Shown in pieces: positions 1-10,397 of a DNA stretch of 64,000 nt. Within the stretch, counting starts at the first letter, position 1. Every line of letters begins with the position of its first letter. Origin of the DNA: Amyloporia xantha (lineage: Eukaryota; Basidiomycota; Agaricomycetes; Polyporales; Adustoporiaceae). Under the pieces are notes generated by a model. That model saw only the letters and a list, made by a program, of their open reading frames with translations, was not told where the DNA came from and did not search any database. The DNA lies in NCBI GenBank assembly GCA_036971615.1, contig JAYKKR010000003.1, positions 1,674,001 through 1,738,000 on the forward strand. The letters run 5' to 3'. The translations under genes were made by a program, and so were the position numbers.

Positions 1-2652
1 CCGTAAGGTGTATCCCGAGCAACACCATACGCGCAACCCAGAAGAACAGGATGTCCCAGCCGGTCTCAAGAAGCGACGAGGGATAGAATGTTTTGTAGTC
101 GAATGTCTGATTCCACGCCCGTTAGCGGGTACGATTAAGACATACGGCCAAGACAATCGTACCTCTTCTGGCCAACCCATGATCGAGAACGGCCAGAGTC
201 CGGAAGAGAACCATGTGTCCAGCACATCCTCATCTTGCTCCAAGGTGAACTTGGCACCACCTGCCAGTTTCTGAGCACGCTCAGTGGCTTGTTCGAGGGT
301 CCTACCCACCACCCATTGCTTGCCATCGGTACGCTACGGACTAAAGTTCAGTACACTGGGTAGTTATTCATAGATGGCACTAACATCTTCATCCCGCCCC
401 TCGATCCGGACGAAATATGCAGGACAACGGTGACCCCACCACAGTTGGCGAGAGATACACCAATCCTGGATACCCTCTAACCAACGATACCATTCCGACT
501 CGGACTGTTTTGGTGATATTGAGAGTTCCCCGGCCTTGGTACGCTATAGAAGCCTGTCAAGATCTGCGACTGTGACGGCGAAACCCTGTGTCTGCTCACC
601 TTGAGAGCCTCTTCAGCCAATGGTTTACAGTTGACCCACCACTGTGGCTTGAGTACTTGCTCGATAATATCACCAGATTTACTGCTCTATAATTCATTCA
701 CTGTTCTGACAATAATAGTATGTTTCATACCTGCAAATAGGGATCTGCATTGGGTTGTCTTTGGTCTCGACATACAATCCCGCGTCCTTGAGAGCCTTGA
801 TAACAGCTACACGCACGTGAAAGCGCTTCATGCCCTGTAGTCATCCAACCGTATTAGACACCGGACATGTATACTCATTGAGGTAAGGCCTCACCTTGAA
901 CTTCTCGCCAGCATTCGCATTGTACGTGCCATCGTCATTGAGAAGACTGATGAACTCAAGATTGTGCCGTTTACCGACGTCATAATCGTTGGGATCGTGG
1001 GCAGGCGTGATCTTCACCGCACCAGTACCGAACTCCATGTCAACGGCAATAGCGTCGGTGATGATGGGGATACGTCGGTTGGAGAACGGGTGTACCGCGA
1101 ATTTGCCGTGAAGGTGCTGGTGCATTGAATGAATTAGCATTCGTAACAGTCCCGGGAAAGTGTGACTACCTTGTAGCGCGGATCGTCAGGATGCACAGCA
1201 ATGGCCGTGTCGCCCAACATCGTCTCCGGACGAGTTGTAGCCACAATGATCTTCTCATCTGCGAGATAGGACCTTGTAATTGTGGATTTTAATACCATAG
1301 AGGGTTGGACTTACCAGAACTCTCGAGGGGGTACGCAAACGAGGTGATTACGCCAAACTCGAACTTCTCCTTCGCATCATACCCAGGTACATTCAGCAAT
1401 GTCCGACTGTTCAGCTGCTTCTGATCGACCTGCCAAACGTATTTTCAATTCACTGCGTATTCTACACTAGACGACGGCGTACCTCGAGATTCGAGAGTGT
1501 GGTGTTGAGCCTCACACACCAGTTCACAAGACGATTTGCACGGTATAGAATTCCATCTTCGTGCAAGCGGCAGAAGTTCTCCATCACAGCTTTATAGCGA
1601 CTCTGGCGGAGCATGAGCCCCAGGTATCCATTCAGTGCGTCTCTCGCCTACCTCATCCATGGTGAAAGCCGTCCGACTCCAGTCGAAACTCCCTCCGAGC
1701 CTGCGCAACTGATTTGTGATCCTGCTCTGATAACTACGACCTCGTGAGAAGGAGCATCATCGAATGACTTGACATACGTACTCATTTTTCCAATCCATCA
1801 CAGTCTCGAGGAATCTTTCACGACCTAGATCATGTCGGGTTTGACCCGATGTTTTGAACAGCCTCTTCTCAACCACAGACTGCGTAGAGATGCCTGCGTG
1901 ATCGTAGCCCGGCACGAACAGAGCCGTCTTTCCAAGCATACGATTCCTTGCCCAGCATATGAGGACAAGAACAGCCGTAAATAGATCGGTCTCACCATCG
2001 CATCAGAGAATCTTGGATTGCAACGGTGAGCGCATGTCCTATATGCAGACTACCTGTGACATTTGGCGGAGGAAAAGGAATGACGAAAAGGCCCTCCGGC
2101 TTGATCCCGCCCTCCGGCGTGAGCTGAGGGGAGAAATAACCTTGTGCTTCCCACCATTCATACCATGCCGACTCAACAGCGATCGGATTGTAGCCGCTAG
2201 ACATTGGTTGAGAGAGATCTTGGAGAGGTAAAAGATTCATCTAGTCCTTTACATACGGTAAAAGTGGCACACACCTTTCTTCTCTCCCTTCGGAGTGGTA
2301 TTGACAAATGGTGCCTCTTCCTCCTTCTTTTCCTTCTCTACCTTGGCCTTCTTCTCGCCGGCTGGCGTGGCCGCACCAACTTTGGCTACCTTGGCCGCGA
2401 GCTTGGCCTCCTTTTCCAGACGCTTGGCTTCTTTCTTTGCTGTGAAACTCGTTTTTCACCCTCTGCTTCTTGAGAAGCGGATGAATGCATACCTGCGCTC
2501 TTAGAGTTAGGATTGGGTGCCCCACTCACCGGAGTAGCACTCCCCGATGGCAATTGAGCGTCAGACATGGCTCGTAGACCTAAATGACTGTACAGTATAG
2601 GTGGTCGCGATGGACGGAGAGATGCAGTGAATAATCGATGCAAGGCGCGCAT
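1..2652 (-). CDS. VAS1: Valyl-tRNA synthetase, N-terminal part (runs off the left edge)
   Basis: Class I aminoacyl-tRNA synthetase that charges tRNA-Val. Reading leftwards, a Lys/Ala/Glu-rich N-terminal extension is followed by the start of the catalytic domain ([13 protein letters not shown]), the HIGH signature in GSLHIGHAL near 2010-2040, the CP1 editing domain, and conserved pieces [13 protein letters not shown] (near 180-230) and [16 protein letters not shown] close to the edge. The KMSKS loop and anticodon-binding domain lie outside the window. Several short introns are clear: one at 2440-2492 (53 nt) and one of 56 nt just before DLSQPM. The ATG at 2652 gives an Arg-rich, acid-free leader ([18 protein letters not shown]) that looks like a mitochondrial presequence; a second in-frame ATG at 2568 (MSDAQLPSG) would make a cytosolic form. 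Yeast VAS1 uses this two-start arrangement, so dual localisation is inferred. Confidence 0.95.
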
Positions 2653-2898
2653 TCGCCCATCTTGACTCTTCCAGGATTGCACACGAGCGAGTCACGAAAG
2701 AATCTACTTTCCCACGATTATACCTGCTACGGACTGGCAACGAGCACTCTTTTTGAATCGACAAAATTATACTTGTGATTCATACGAGACTAACAGCGCA
2801 TAAAATGTGGTATTAAAACGCATGAACAACATTGATATGCCCGAGACCGAAAGCCGTAATAAGGCCCACTGACAATCCTTGTAAAAGTAGGTCACGAG

Positions 2899-2959
2899 GA
2901 CGCGACAAGATGAGACGCGTCGAGTCGTTGCAATTCCCGACGCGTATCGTGTCGCGTCG
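2899..2959. repeat. Imperfect palindrome rich in ACGCGT
   Basis: The left arm (2899-2922: GACGCGACA, then ACGCGTCG) is mirrored by the right arm (2938-2959: CGACGCGT, then TGTCGCGTC). It could form a cruciform. A similar ACGCGTCG with TTGCAATT composition recurs near 41622-41680, so it may be the remains of a dispersed repeat. The role is unknown. Confidence 0.4.
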
Positions 2960-3243
2960 TACTTGCACCAACCTGTTTCAACGCAGATCACACATGTTCC
3001 TTTTCAGAACGAGTTGGAGAACATATCAGGTACAACATTGTGTCCCATGAATATTTCATGTAGACGCACAGGCCACCATGGCCGTGATGTTCCTCTTTCA
3101 CCCGCGTATATTTCCTAAACTCCTCGCCGATGTTACAACCACTTCCTGGTATTCGAGAAACGCGCAAACCTAACGCCACACGCAATATAGCCGACGTCTC
3201 AACAGTGAATGCAATCTAGTGTTGCGTATGAAACTAATTGGCT

Positions 3244-3313
3244 GTTTAAAACGGTATGTAAGTAACTCCTGGTTTTATGTTAGTTATATACAGGTGTTTT
3301 TTACGTTTTAAAC
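3244..3313. repeat. Short inverted repeat GTTTAAAACG / CGTTTTAAAC
   Basis: Ten-base perfect arms at 3244-3253 and 3304-3313 enclose about 50 bp of AT-rich sequence. A related AT palindrome (TTTTTTAC, then GTAAAAAA) lies at about 3740-3762 and CATGTTTTAAACATG at about 3759-3773. It may be a miniature element or simply AT-rich structure. Confidence 0.35.
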
Positions 3314-3816
3314 ACACGTCACGTGCTATTTCTCTGCCTGCGGCGCAAAGGGCTGTGGAGACGCACTGGGTGGACCAGAGGTCTCAGAGTGCCTTGGAAC
3401 ATACAAAGTTGTGCTCTGAGCCGGTATTAGAGGCAGAAATGTGAATTTGAGTGAGTTATTGCCAAGATTCGAGACACGATCGTCGAGATCTCACACACTT
3501 CGGCATCTGCCGGATGCGCATCGTCTCGCACCTGGACTTGCCAATGTCCAGGATAGCAGAACTTTAGGCATAGAGGTATTCCAAGGCGCATTGCATTCTC
3601 CAAGATTGTGAACATATCTAAACCAATTGCCTATTTCAGTGCGGTGGGCCTCTATCTATGCATAGAGTCGCTGCTTCACGGGAAGCGTCACGTGTCCTGA
3701 CTTAATGACATTATATACATGAATAGTTTTGGCCCGTGTTTTTTACTTGTAAAAAACATGTTTTAAACATGTAATATACATCCATGTTTCTTACGTCGAG
3801 TTGTATACGCGACACT

Positions 3817-4444
3817 AATGCAATCCCCCCACCAAAAGTTACGACGGCAGTCACGTGCACGCCGCGTCGCGCTCAGCGCTAAGTCCCGGACTCCCGCCCC
3901 TCTCACTTAGCGTGAAGTAGTTCGCCACCGAACGCTCGAGATGCACAGGCATCCAGCCCTGCGCAGTAGTCAAGCTTCCGTCGGTGATGCCGTCCCAGAA
4001 TACGCAGACGTGGATGACGGCAGCGTGACAGACGGCGAGGATCACAAGTGGGTTGGAGATGCTGCAGCATCGAGAACGGCCGCAAGCGTCGTCCCACTGT
4101 ATATATGGAGTATAAACTTTTCGAGTTCACATAAATAAATAAAAAGTGTCATCGCAACAAGACCGAGGCGCGTATCTCTCGAATTACGATGGGTTATTGT
4201 CCGCCCTCATGATATCCACTTCCTCTCTCGCATTCTTCACCTGGGCCCGCTTCTTAAATATGTCTAACATGTAATCTATCTAGACATCCATCCTCTCATA
4301 TGTTTTATAGCTTCTACATATTATGCTGAAAATGAATAAAACAACTTGAAGTCCCCAGACACGGCGCAGAGGCGGGACTTAGCGATGCGCGCGACGCGGC
4401 GTGCACGTGACTGCCGTCGTAACTTTTGGTGGGGGGATTGCATT
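3817..4444. mobile_element. 628-bp non-autonomous terminal-inverted-repeat element (MITE-like)
   Basis: Arms of about 70 bp start AATGCAATCCCCCCACC on both ends and are nearly identical out to CTAAGTCCCG. The element is bounded by CACT at 3813-3816 and CACT at 4445-4448, which read as a 4-bp target duplication. The interior has no coherent protein. The arms carry the E-box palindrome CACGTG. The right end lies only 8 bp from the stop codon of the minus-strand ASX-like gene, so transcripts of that gene probably read into it. The superfamily is not determined. Confidence 0.85.
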
Positions 4445-4452
4445 CACTCGTC

Positions 4453-5866
4453 TCAGCTTCTATTGCGACAATATGCTCTCAGATAAAATAATGTACCAAA
4501 CCTTTCTCGACCGCCCATGTCCTGCAAGACCTGCATATCGACTGCATCCCGTATCTCATCCCGCCATCGCCACACAGTGAACGATTTCCACGCAACATGA
4601 CTCGCTGCACGTACGGCCAAGTCCGGAGAGTTACTTGATTGCGCGCTCGGCCGTACTCCGTGCCCTGCGACGTGTCTGTCGGCTCGACTGACACGCCCAT
4701 CTAGATCGAGTATCCCGTGCTCCAGCTCCACGGGATCCAGAATGTCGTCCATGGCCTGTACGCGATCCCCAGGGTCAGGATCGACGTGGCCGTTGACGAG
4801 AAGGGACGCGTGGAGGCTGCGGGTAGAACCCGGAGGAAGCAGGACCCCAATACGGTAGCTGCGCGGGTCTATTGTGTCGATCTACGGCAAAATACAGCTG
4901 CTGTTATTTTCAGACGGAATGAGACGTACCAATACATCTTTCTCTACAAATAGGCGCATATGGGGAAACTCTCGCCGGTAGGAAAGGATATCACCTTCTT
5001 TCAATAACCCCTGTTTGGCGAGAGCGCTGAGGTCCAGCGGCTGCGTACTGGGGAATTTGTATATAGGATTAATTTAGTCTTCGCACCGAGAGAACTGCCA
5101 TAATGACGGAATATGAATTACATACCGCTTTTCTCTCAAAGGATGATCCTGCTCCCAGGCCTCATCTTTCCACGGCGCATGCAGGCTGCCGCCGCTAACA
5201 CCGGTCTGAAATTTTTCGATATCCTCCCGAGCCTTCTTGCCAAGCCATCCAGAAAATAGATGATCCTGGAATGTATGCGCAGCAGACAAGAAGAATGGGG
5301 AGGTGAATGTCGAGGGGTCGAGCGTCGCAGTGCTTTGTTCCTGATACTCCCGCTGCGGCGGGAGAAGCGTCTGGGCTGAGGACCCCACTGACGGTGCAGG
5401 GTCTATATCCATACTATCAGGATAAATGGAAGCGTTCAAGCCAGACGTCTCACGGACTACGGCGTAGTCAATATGTGTGGGAGAGATGGATGAGCGGTAC
5501 GTGAAGAAGGAGGTGGGAGGAAGCAGTGACACAAGCAGATCCTGCGATTCCGGTGATAGGTCGAGAAAATTCTCGTAATTCAGCACGTCCTAAGAGCGTA
5601 TTGCAGGTTGCACGAGCCATCAGCGATGCGGCAAAACCGTGCACAGTGCGGACCGAAAGACGGACCACGAAGTCAATCTTGGTAAGCTTGCTTTTGGGAC
5701 TAGTAAGAAGGGTCTCTAGCTTGTCGACAGGCTCCTTCTCTGTGTCTCTGCCTTTCCTCTTGCCATTCGCACGCGGAGGTTCTGATTCTACGACGCTGAC
5801 AGGAGCCTTCGCAGGCACGCGTGTCGAGCGACGTGGACGGCCGCTGGAGCTACTTGGGTCCGACAT
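4453..5866 (-). CDS. ASX-homology (DEUBAD-type) nuclear protein with a C-terminal RAMA-like segment
   Basis: Predicted protein of about 400 residues in four exons. Residues 1-50 are a basic, Ser/Arg-rich tail (RPRRSTRVPAK, GKRKGR) suited to nuclear import. Across the first intron the frame reads LLTSPKSKLTKIDFV then DVLNYENFLDLSPESQDLL, the helical pattern of the fungal Asx homology domain (the ASXL family that activates BAP1-type H2A deubiquitinases). A later exon gives LAKQGLLKEGDILSYRREF, resembling a RAMA/HTH-like module, followed by VLLPPGSTRSLHASLLVNG. The three introns are 76 nt (after the GTG Val codon), about 78 nt (just after REK) and 48 nt, and joining them keeps one open frame to the TGA at 4455-4453. 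ATG at 5866 is the first in frame. The domain names come from memory of the family. Binding to a deubiquitinase is inference. Confidence 0.8.
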
Positions 5867-7970
5867 AGATACAATGCACCGCGTTTGGAACTTAATTGTT
5901 GTGTGGTACAGGTTCCTGGAGCAGTAAACATTGAGCGGTGATCAGATTATTAGTATTCGGTATACAACGCGCCTCTACTAGTGGAATGAGAATGAGGTGA
6001 CTTCTAAAGCCGCAGCACGGGTAGTATGACCTTGATGAGGAATGCTACAGTGCTGTTCCACAGATGCACGTTGAAGTTATGGCTTGAGAGAAGAAAGATG
6101 CAACTGGTGAGAGAACGGCTAGCGGCACCCACAGTGGTCACGTGTGTAAATATTGGTTCTGCATTAACCTTTGACTGGAATCAGTGCATTATATCATGCT
6201 GACTAGCTCACCCGGGGCAGGAATCAATACTTTACATCATTGTATAAATCCATCCAGGCAATATAAGTGTGAAACAAAATAGCTCTATTACAATGCAAGC
6301 GGCGACGGAGTTGCGCGAAAGTTAGAATGCGATAAGAGACCTTGCTAAAATACACTAGGACAAAAGGCTATGACGCCAGAAGTGGTCACCGAGTCGAATT
6401 TCAAGCTATATATCGTGTACAGCTTATGCTTTGACTCACTACCTTCGAATACTGAATTATCGAATGTCATACTAGCGCGTCCCTCGATCGTTACGGATGC
6501 ACGTGACCGCATAACGCGCTTGTGGCGTCCCGATGGGATTAACGCGACTGAATATAACTAATAGTGTATCCTCACCATCTCTAGGCTGAGGTAGAGCCTA
6601 GCATATTTTTGGAGACAGCCTAATCCTCTCAAACTAATGTAAACTCTGTGATCAACGCGATTGTTTGGTTTTTTCTTTGTGTTCGGGTAAGTTGAGGCAC
6701 CTGGCAGAGTCTAGACTCTAGTAGACTGTCCCGTCTAGTACATGCTACTGGATGGCATTCTGACAACCCGAACGGCGCTGTGGCTTGGACTAAAGCCATT
6801 GACTTGAATCCTCCTTCTATTCGGGCTGAGTAAGGTTTAGTGCGTATTGAGCGATGCTCCCACAAGGCACAGGTCCCAATTTTGTTGTGTCAAGCAGGAG
6901 AGGTGATAGCACTGAAGACTTCTGCGATATCTGGATGTGATAGAGTCCGTCATGGCGCCGCCAAAAATAGCACTGTTTTACTATGCGCCTTGGGTTAATT
7001 GATCAGTTCGTCGTGAACTGAAAGCGCATCGGGAAATGGCAAGGTCTCATGGCTATGTATCTTTAGCCTATCCTAATTGGACAAAGTACAACAATGCTGA
7101 ACATCTGGAAACTTGCCTGTGCGTTCAACCTCTTCACAGCACCCGCAGCGATATGATAGTGGCGTTTATGATAGCCCCCCTGGAACTTCCAACACGAACA
7201 AACGTGTAAGGAACATGGCGACATCTGTTAAGACAGCGCCCTGTAATTGACAGCCTACCCAACTTCCCTGCTTGAAGGCGAACCAAACAATTTATTCCAG
7301 ATCTCCGATGTCAAGCGATGTTGATCCAGGCCACATCGATATTCTTCAACGCAGCAAGGGCATGTATTCGAACTTACCCATCCGTCGGTACTGCGTCCTA
7401 TTTGTGCGGTCTCTCTAGAGCGCGCAGACGTCAGCGTAGCTATATCCGGAGAGCGCATGAACGACTTTCGGACGCCAGATCCTGCCGTGTTAGTAGTAGA
7501 CATTGTCACTCTCACTCGCGACAGGCTGTGCGGTCAGCTTAACAAGCATATTGCATTTCCGCTATACGTGCATCGCAGCGCTGTCAGTGCACGGCTCCAA
7601 ACACCGACGAGCGAATGATCCGGGTAACGCGGGGCAGACCATAGATCGCAGGCGTGGCGTCAAATGCGACAGAAGTGGATGAGCACAGTACGAATACGAG
7701 TTTTGCTCACGAAATGCATTGCACCCTCCGGCGACCTCGGTCGCACGTAAGATTGCTTTCGATAACGCCAGACCACACACCGCTGAAGTATTAGTGAGTT
7801 CGATGTCACTGAAGTGAAAGTTCAGATTGCAATAGTGATAATTAGGCGCAGGAACGCGTAACATGCGGACAGAAGGCGCTGCGGTGGGAATAAGTAAACT
7901 AATATCTGATTGTCCAAAACGCCCTCAGCGTTCGTAGTCCTTATCGCCAATGGCCGTCACCTTTCTCTCT
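5867..7970. other. Gene-free interval
   Basis: About 2.1 kb without any reading frame that resembles a protein or forms a consistent exon chain on either strand. It holds the presumed promoter of the ASX-like gene at its left side and the 3' flank of the first secreted-protein gene at its right. Confidence 0.6.
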
Positions 7971-8738
7971 TTAATTCAGACCCACCAGATGCAGCACGAC
8001 GGGCTGACAGCTATCGTAGCTGTATGCGCCAGAGTTGCCCGAAGTCGCCTGGTACACCACGTTACTCTGTGCGGACGAGCTGTTGCTGGACATGCAGAGT
8101 GAAAACTGGTCGGTTTCGCCGTTCACGGCGAGGAGCGGATATTGAGTGCCGCTGTCAGGGTCTGTGTCCGCCTGTGGACAAATTCGCCCGCGTTAATAAT
8201 GGGACCTGATGAAGTGTTTGTAGCAATCAAACTTACTACAGCGCAATAGACTTGCGCAGGCGCTGGGAGACCGCCCTCGGCGCTGACCAAGAACGCAGGC
8301 ATATCGCCAGAACTGACGTCGACATCTGTCGAATGCATGCTCGCATTTTCTGAGTTGGGATTGGGGATAAGGGCGCCGTTCAATAATGAAAAGTTTGGGA
8401 AATCGTTGTATGGATACGTCGCATACGTCTACCAATTCATGGTCAGCCATAGGACGGGAGCTCACCGTGTTGCAGGCAGCATGTGATCTGTGACGCACCG
8501 ACAACACTTTGTACTCTTCACCCTCGCCTGATCCGTTCTGCCCAAGTACGAGCGGTACTCCTGTCGCATTGGCATTGGCAGAATTGGTGTTGTACGCGGC
8601 GAGCGTGAAGTTGTGTGCGCTGTCAAATGCGCCTCCGCCAAGTCCAGAGCACCACGAAGCGGTGCTGTGTTTGACGGCCGTCGGACGGGCGAAAGAGACT
8701 GATCCCAATGCCAACGTGAGGAGAGTGAGTGACAACAT
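7971..8738 (-). CDS. Small secreted protein, paralog A
   Basis: Three exons. The N-terminus MLSLTLLTLALGSVSFARP is a clear signal peptide. The mature part carries CSGLGGGAFDSAHNFTLAAYN, several NxS/T glycosylation sequons, VPLVLGQN, then TYATYPYNDFPNFSLLNGAL, VYCAV, and a C-terminal exon FSLCMSSNSSSAQSN and YSYDSCQPVVLHLVG before TAA at 7973-7971. The first intron follows VLS and the second follows VYCAV. Both intron sites, four Cys positions and the NFTLAA and GVPLVL blocks match the next gene (9550-10297), so the two are tandem paralogs. I do not recognise the family. An extracellular or wall-associated location is inferred from the signal peptide only. Confidence 0.85.
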
Positions 8739-8860
8739 TATATATGGATAGTAAGCAGGTAGAGATAAACGAGAGACGAGTGTGTAGGGTTGAGGAAAGT
8801 TTGCAGTGTTGGAGGCGAACGACGAGGTTGGCAGTGGTGCTCAGCTGGAGTCTTGGAAGC

Positions 8861-8867
8861 TATATAC
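8861..8867 (-). promoter_or_regulatory. TATA-like element for secreted paralog A
   Basis: Read on the minus strand, AGTATATAG lies about 125 bp upstream of the ATG at 8738. This is the only strong TATA-like string in the upstream flank. Confidence 0.35.
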
Positions 8868-9549
8868 TTACGAGCCGACGGCGAGTTCGGCTCGCTTGGC
8901 ACGCTCCTCCTGCGCAACAGCCGAGTGCATCCACACTGACATCACCCTCTTAGTGCGCGAAGCTCATCGGGCTCGGGTCGGTAAGTTGGAATATCCAGAC
9001 GAATAAGCCGACCTCAGTGACACGCACATACGGGGGCCGGATACGCGTTTTCTAAACGTTCTTTTGCAACATCGTAGAAAGTTCAACTGATCGGCCGGGC
9101 GTAGAGCAAAGACTGTCTTCAGTAGAGGAGACACAGATCGGTGAATTCGACATTCAGTAGACTCGGACGTGGCGGTAACCGACGGCAGGCGCCCAATATT
9201 GGGTGGCAGCGGGCATCAAAAGTCAAAGCCGCGGAAGTAATTCGTCTTTGATAAGTTCGGTCTCGTGCCGATGCGGTGCCAATCGCTGAATTGCAAGAAA
9301 GACAGATCATTGGACATGCTATTGGTCCTGGATGATAACTCTCACGGCAATGAGCGATTATTGCAAAGGCTTGCACTGGCGTGCAACGACCACGTTTCGA
9401 ACAGCATGTGAGTGTTGACGAAACGACAATTCTGATTCCTTCTGAAGATTTGGACATAAAAAGCTATGACGTGCCAGTTCTGAGCTGGTACTACGCTACC
9501 ACCAAACAACCAAATGCACGGTACTAGTCCTCTGCTACGCGTGAACAGG
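8868..9549. other. Interval between the two secreted-protein genes
   Basis: About 0.7 kb between the 5' flank of paralog A and the 3' end of paralog B. No gene or repeat seen. Confidence 0.6.
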
Positions 9550-10297
9550 CTAATAGATGAGCTGTAGTGTTACTGAATAACACGTAGAGTAATCGTACTG
9601 CCCGTCATTGTCTGCGAACGCTTTGTAGATAACCTGGTTCTGCGATGCCTGGCCTGTACCATAGGCGCTGCTTGTGCACAACGAGAAGTCACCGGTGTTA
9701 CCGAAGACAGCGAGGACGCCGTGCTGGAACCCAGTGGGAGGACCATCGTCCTAGAATGATACACCTTCAGCTGCATTTACCTAGACAGTATGTAAAACGC
9801 GGCATACCTGGATGCAATAAATCTCTGCACCCGGTTCATCACCGCTAGGGTCAGTCACCATGAACCCGAGGCCGTAGCCGGCCGTCACGTTGACGTCGTA
9901 CGCGACAAAATTGCCATCAGCAGCGGGGATAAGAGCTCCGTTGATCATGGACATCTCCGGCCCAGGCCAGAAGTCGTCGGGGAAGGATGCCCATGTCTGA
10001 TCCGGGGCGAATGTAAGAAATAACTCGTTAATTTTCCGAGACGAGAGCACATACCGCAAGCACGGTGCTAGAGCTGGGAATGTTGTTGAAGCTGTTCGAG
10101 GCGAGGACGAGGGGTACACCACTCGAATTCGCGTTTGGGAGTGTTGTATTCAACGCCGCCAAGGTGAAGTTGGAAGCGTTGTCATATACGTGCAGCCCAC
10201 CAAGACCAGCGCATGCACCGCTACTCTGGCGACCGAGTAGGCCTGGTGAGGCATAGGCAGCGGATATCAAGGCGGACAAGAGAGTAAAGGCGAACAT
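9550..10297 (-). CDS. Small secreted protein, paralog B
   Basis: Three exons. ATG at 10297 opens MFAFTLLSALISAAYASPG, a signal peptide; the triplet at 10306 that also opens the frame is TTG, so it was not chosen. The mature protein reads CAGLGGLHVYDNASNFTLAA, then SSGVPLVLASN, intron after VLA, TWASFPDDFWPGPEMSMINGA, EIYCIQ, second intron, and a last exon with GNTGDFSLCTSSAYGTG and YDYSTCYSVTLQLIY to the TAG at 9552-9550. It shares intron sites, Cys pattern and sequence blocks with the gene at 7971-8738 in the same orientation, which indicates a local duplication. The function is unknown. Confidence 0.85.
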
Positions 10298-10390
10298 GGT
10301 AGGCAATTAAACTCAGGGTGTGTGTGCTTAGCAGACAGGAAAAATCAGTGCGTGAATCAGGCTGTCGAGAAGCACCGAAACAGAGGTTGA

Positions 10391-10397
10391 ATTTATA
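10391..10397 (-). promoter_or_regulatory. TATA box of secreted paralog B
   Basis: TATAAAT on the minus strand, about 95 bp upstream of the ATG at 10297. The spacing is plausible for a fungal promoter. Confidence 0.5.

Larger units (their letters stand above)
2653..3816. other. Non-coding interval upstream of ValRS
   Basis: No supportable gene. It holds the presumed ValRS promoter and 5' leader near 2653-2760, an MluI-motif-rich imperfect palindrome near 2899-2959, and AT-rich short inverted repeats at 3244-3313 and 3738-3775. The right side borders an inverted-repeat element. Confidence 0.6.

Noticed and set aside
2680..2682. Upstream start of ValRS at 2682
   Set aside because: The triplet is GTG on the minus strand. 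The first ATG in frame is at 2652 and opens the presequence-like leader.
3813..4448. CACTA-transposon termini suggested by CACTAATG at the left end of the 628-bp element
   Set aside because: The right end reads GCATTCACT, not a mirrored TAGTG, so CACT is better read as the target duplication with the inverted repeat starting at AATG.
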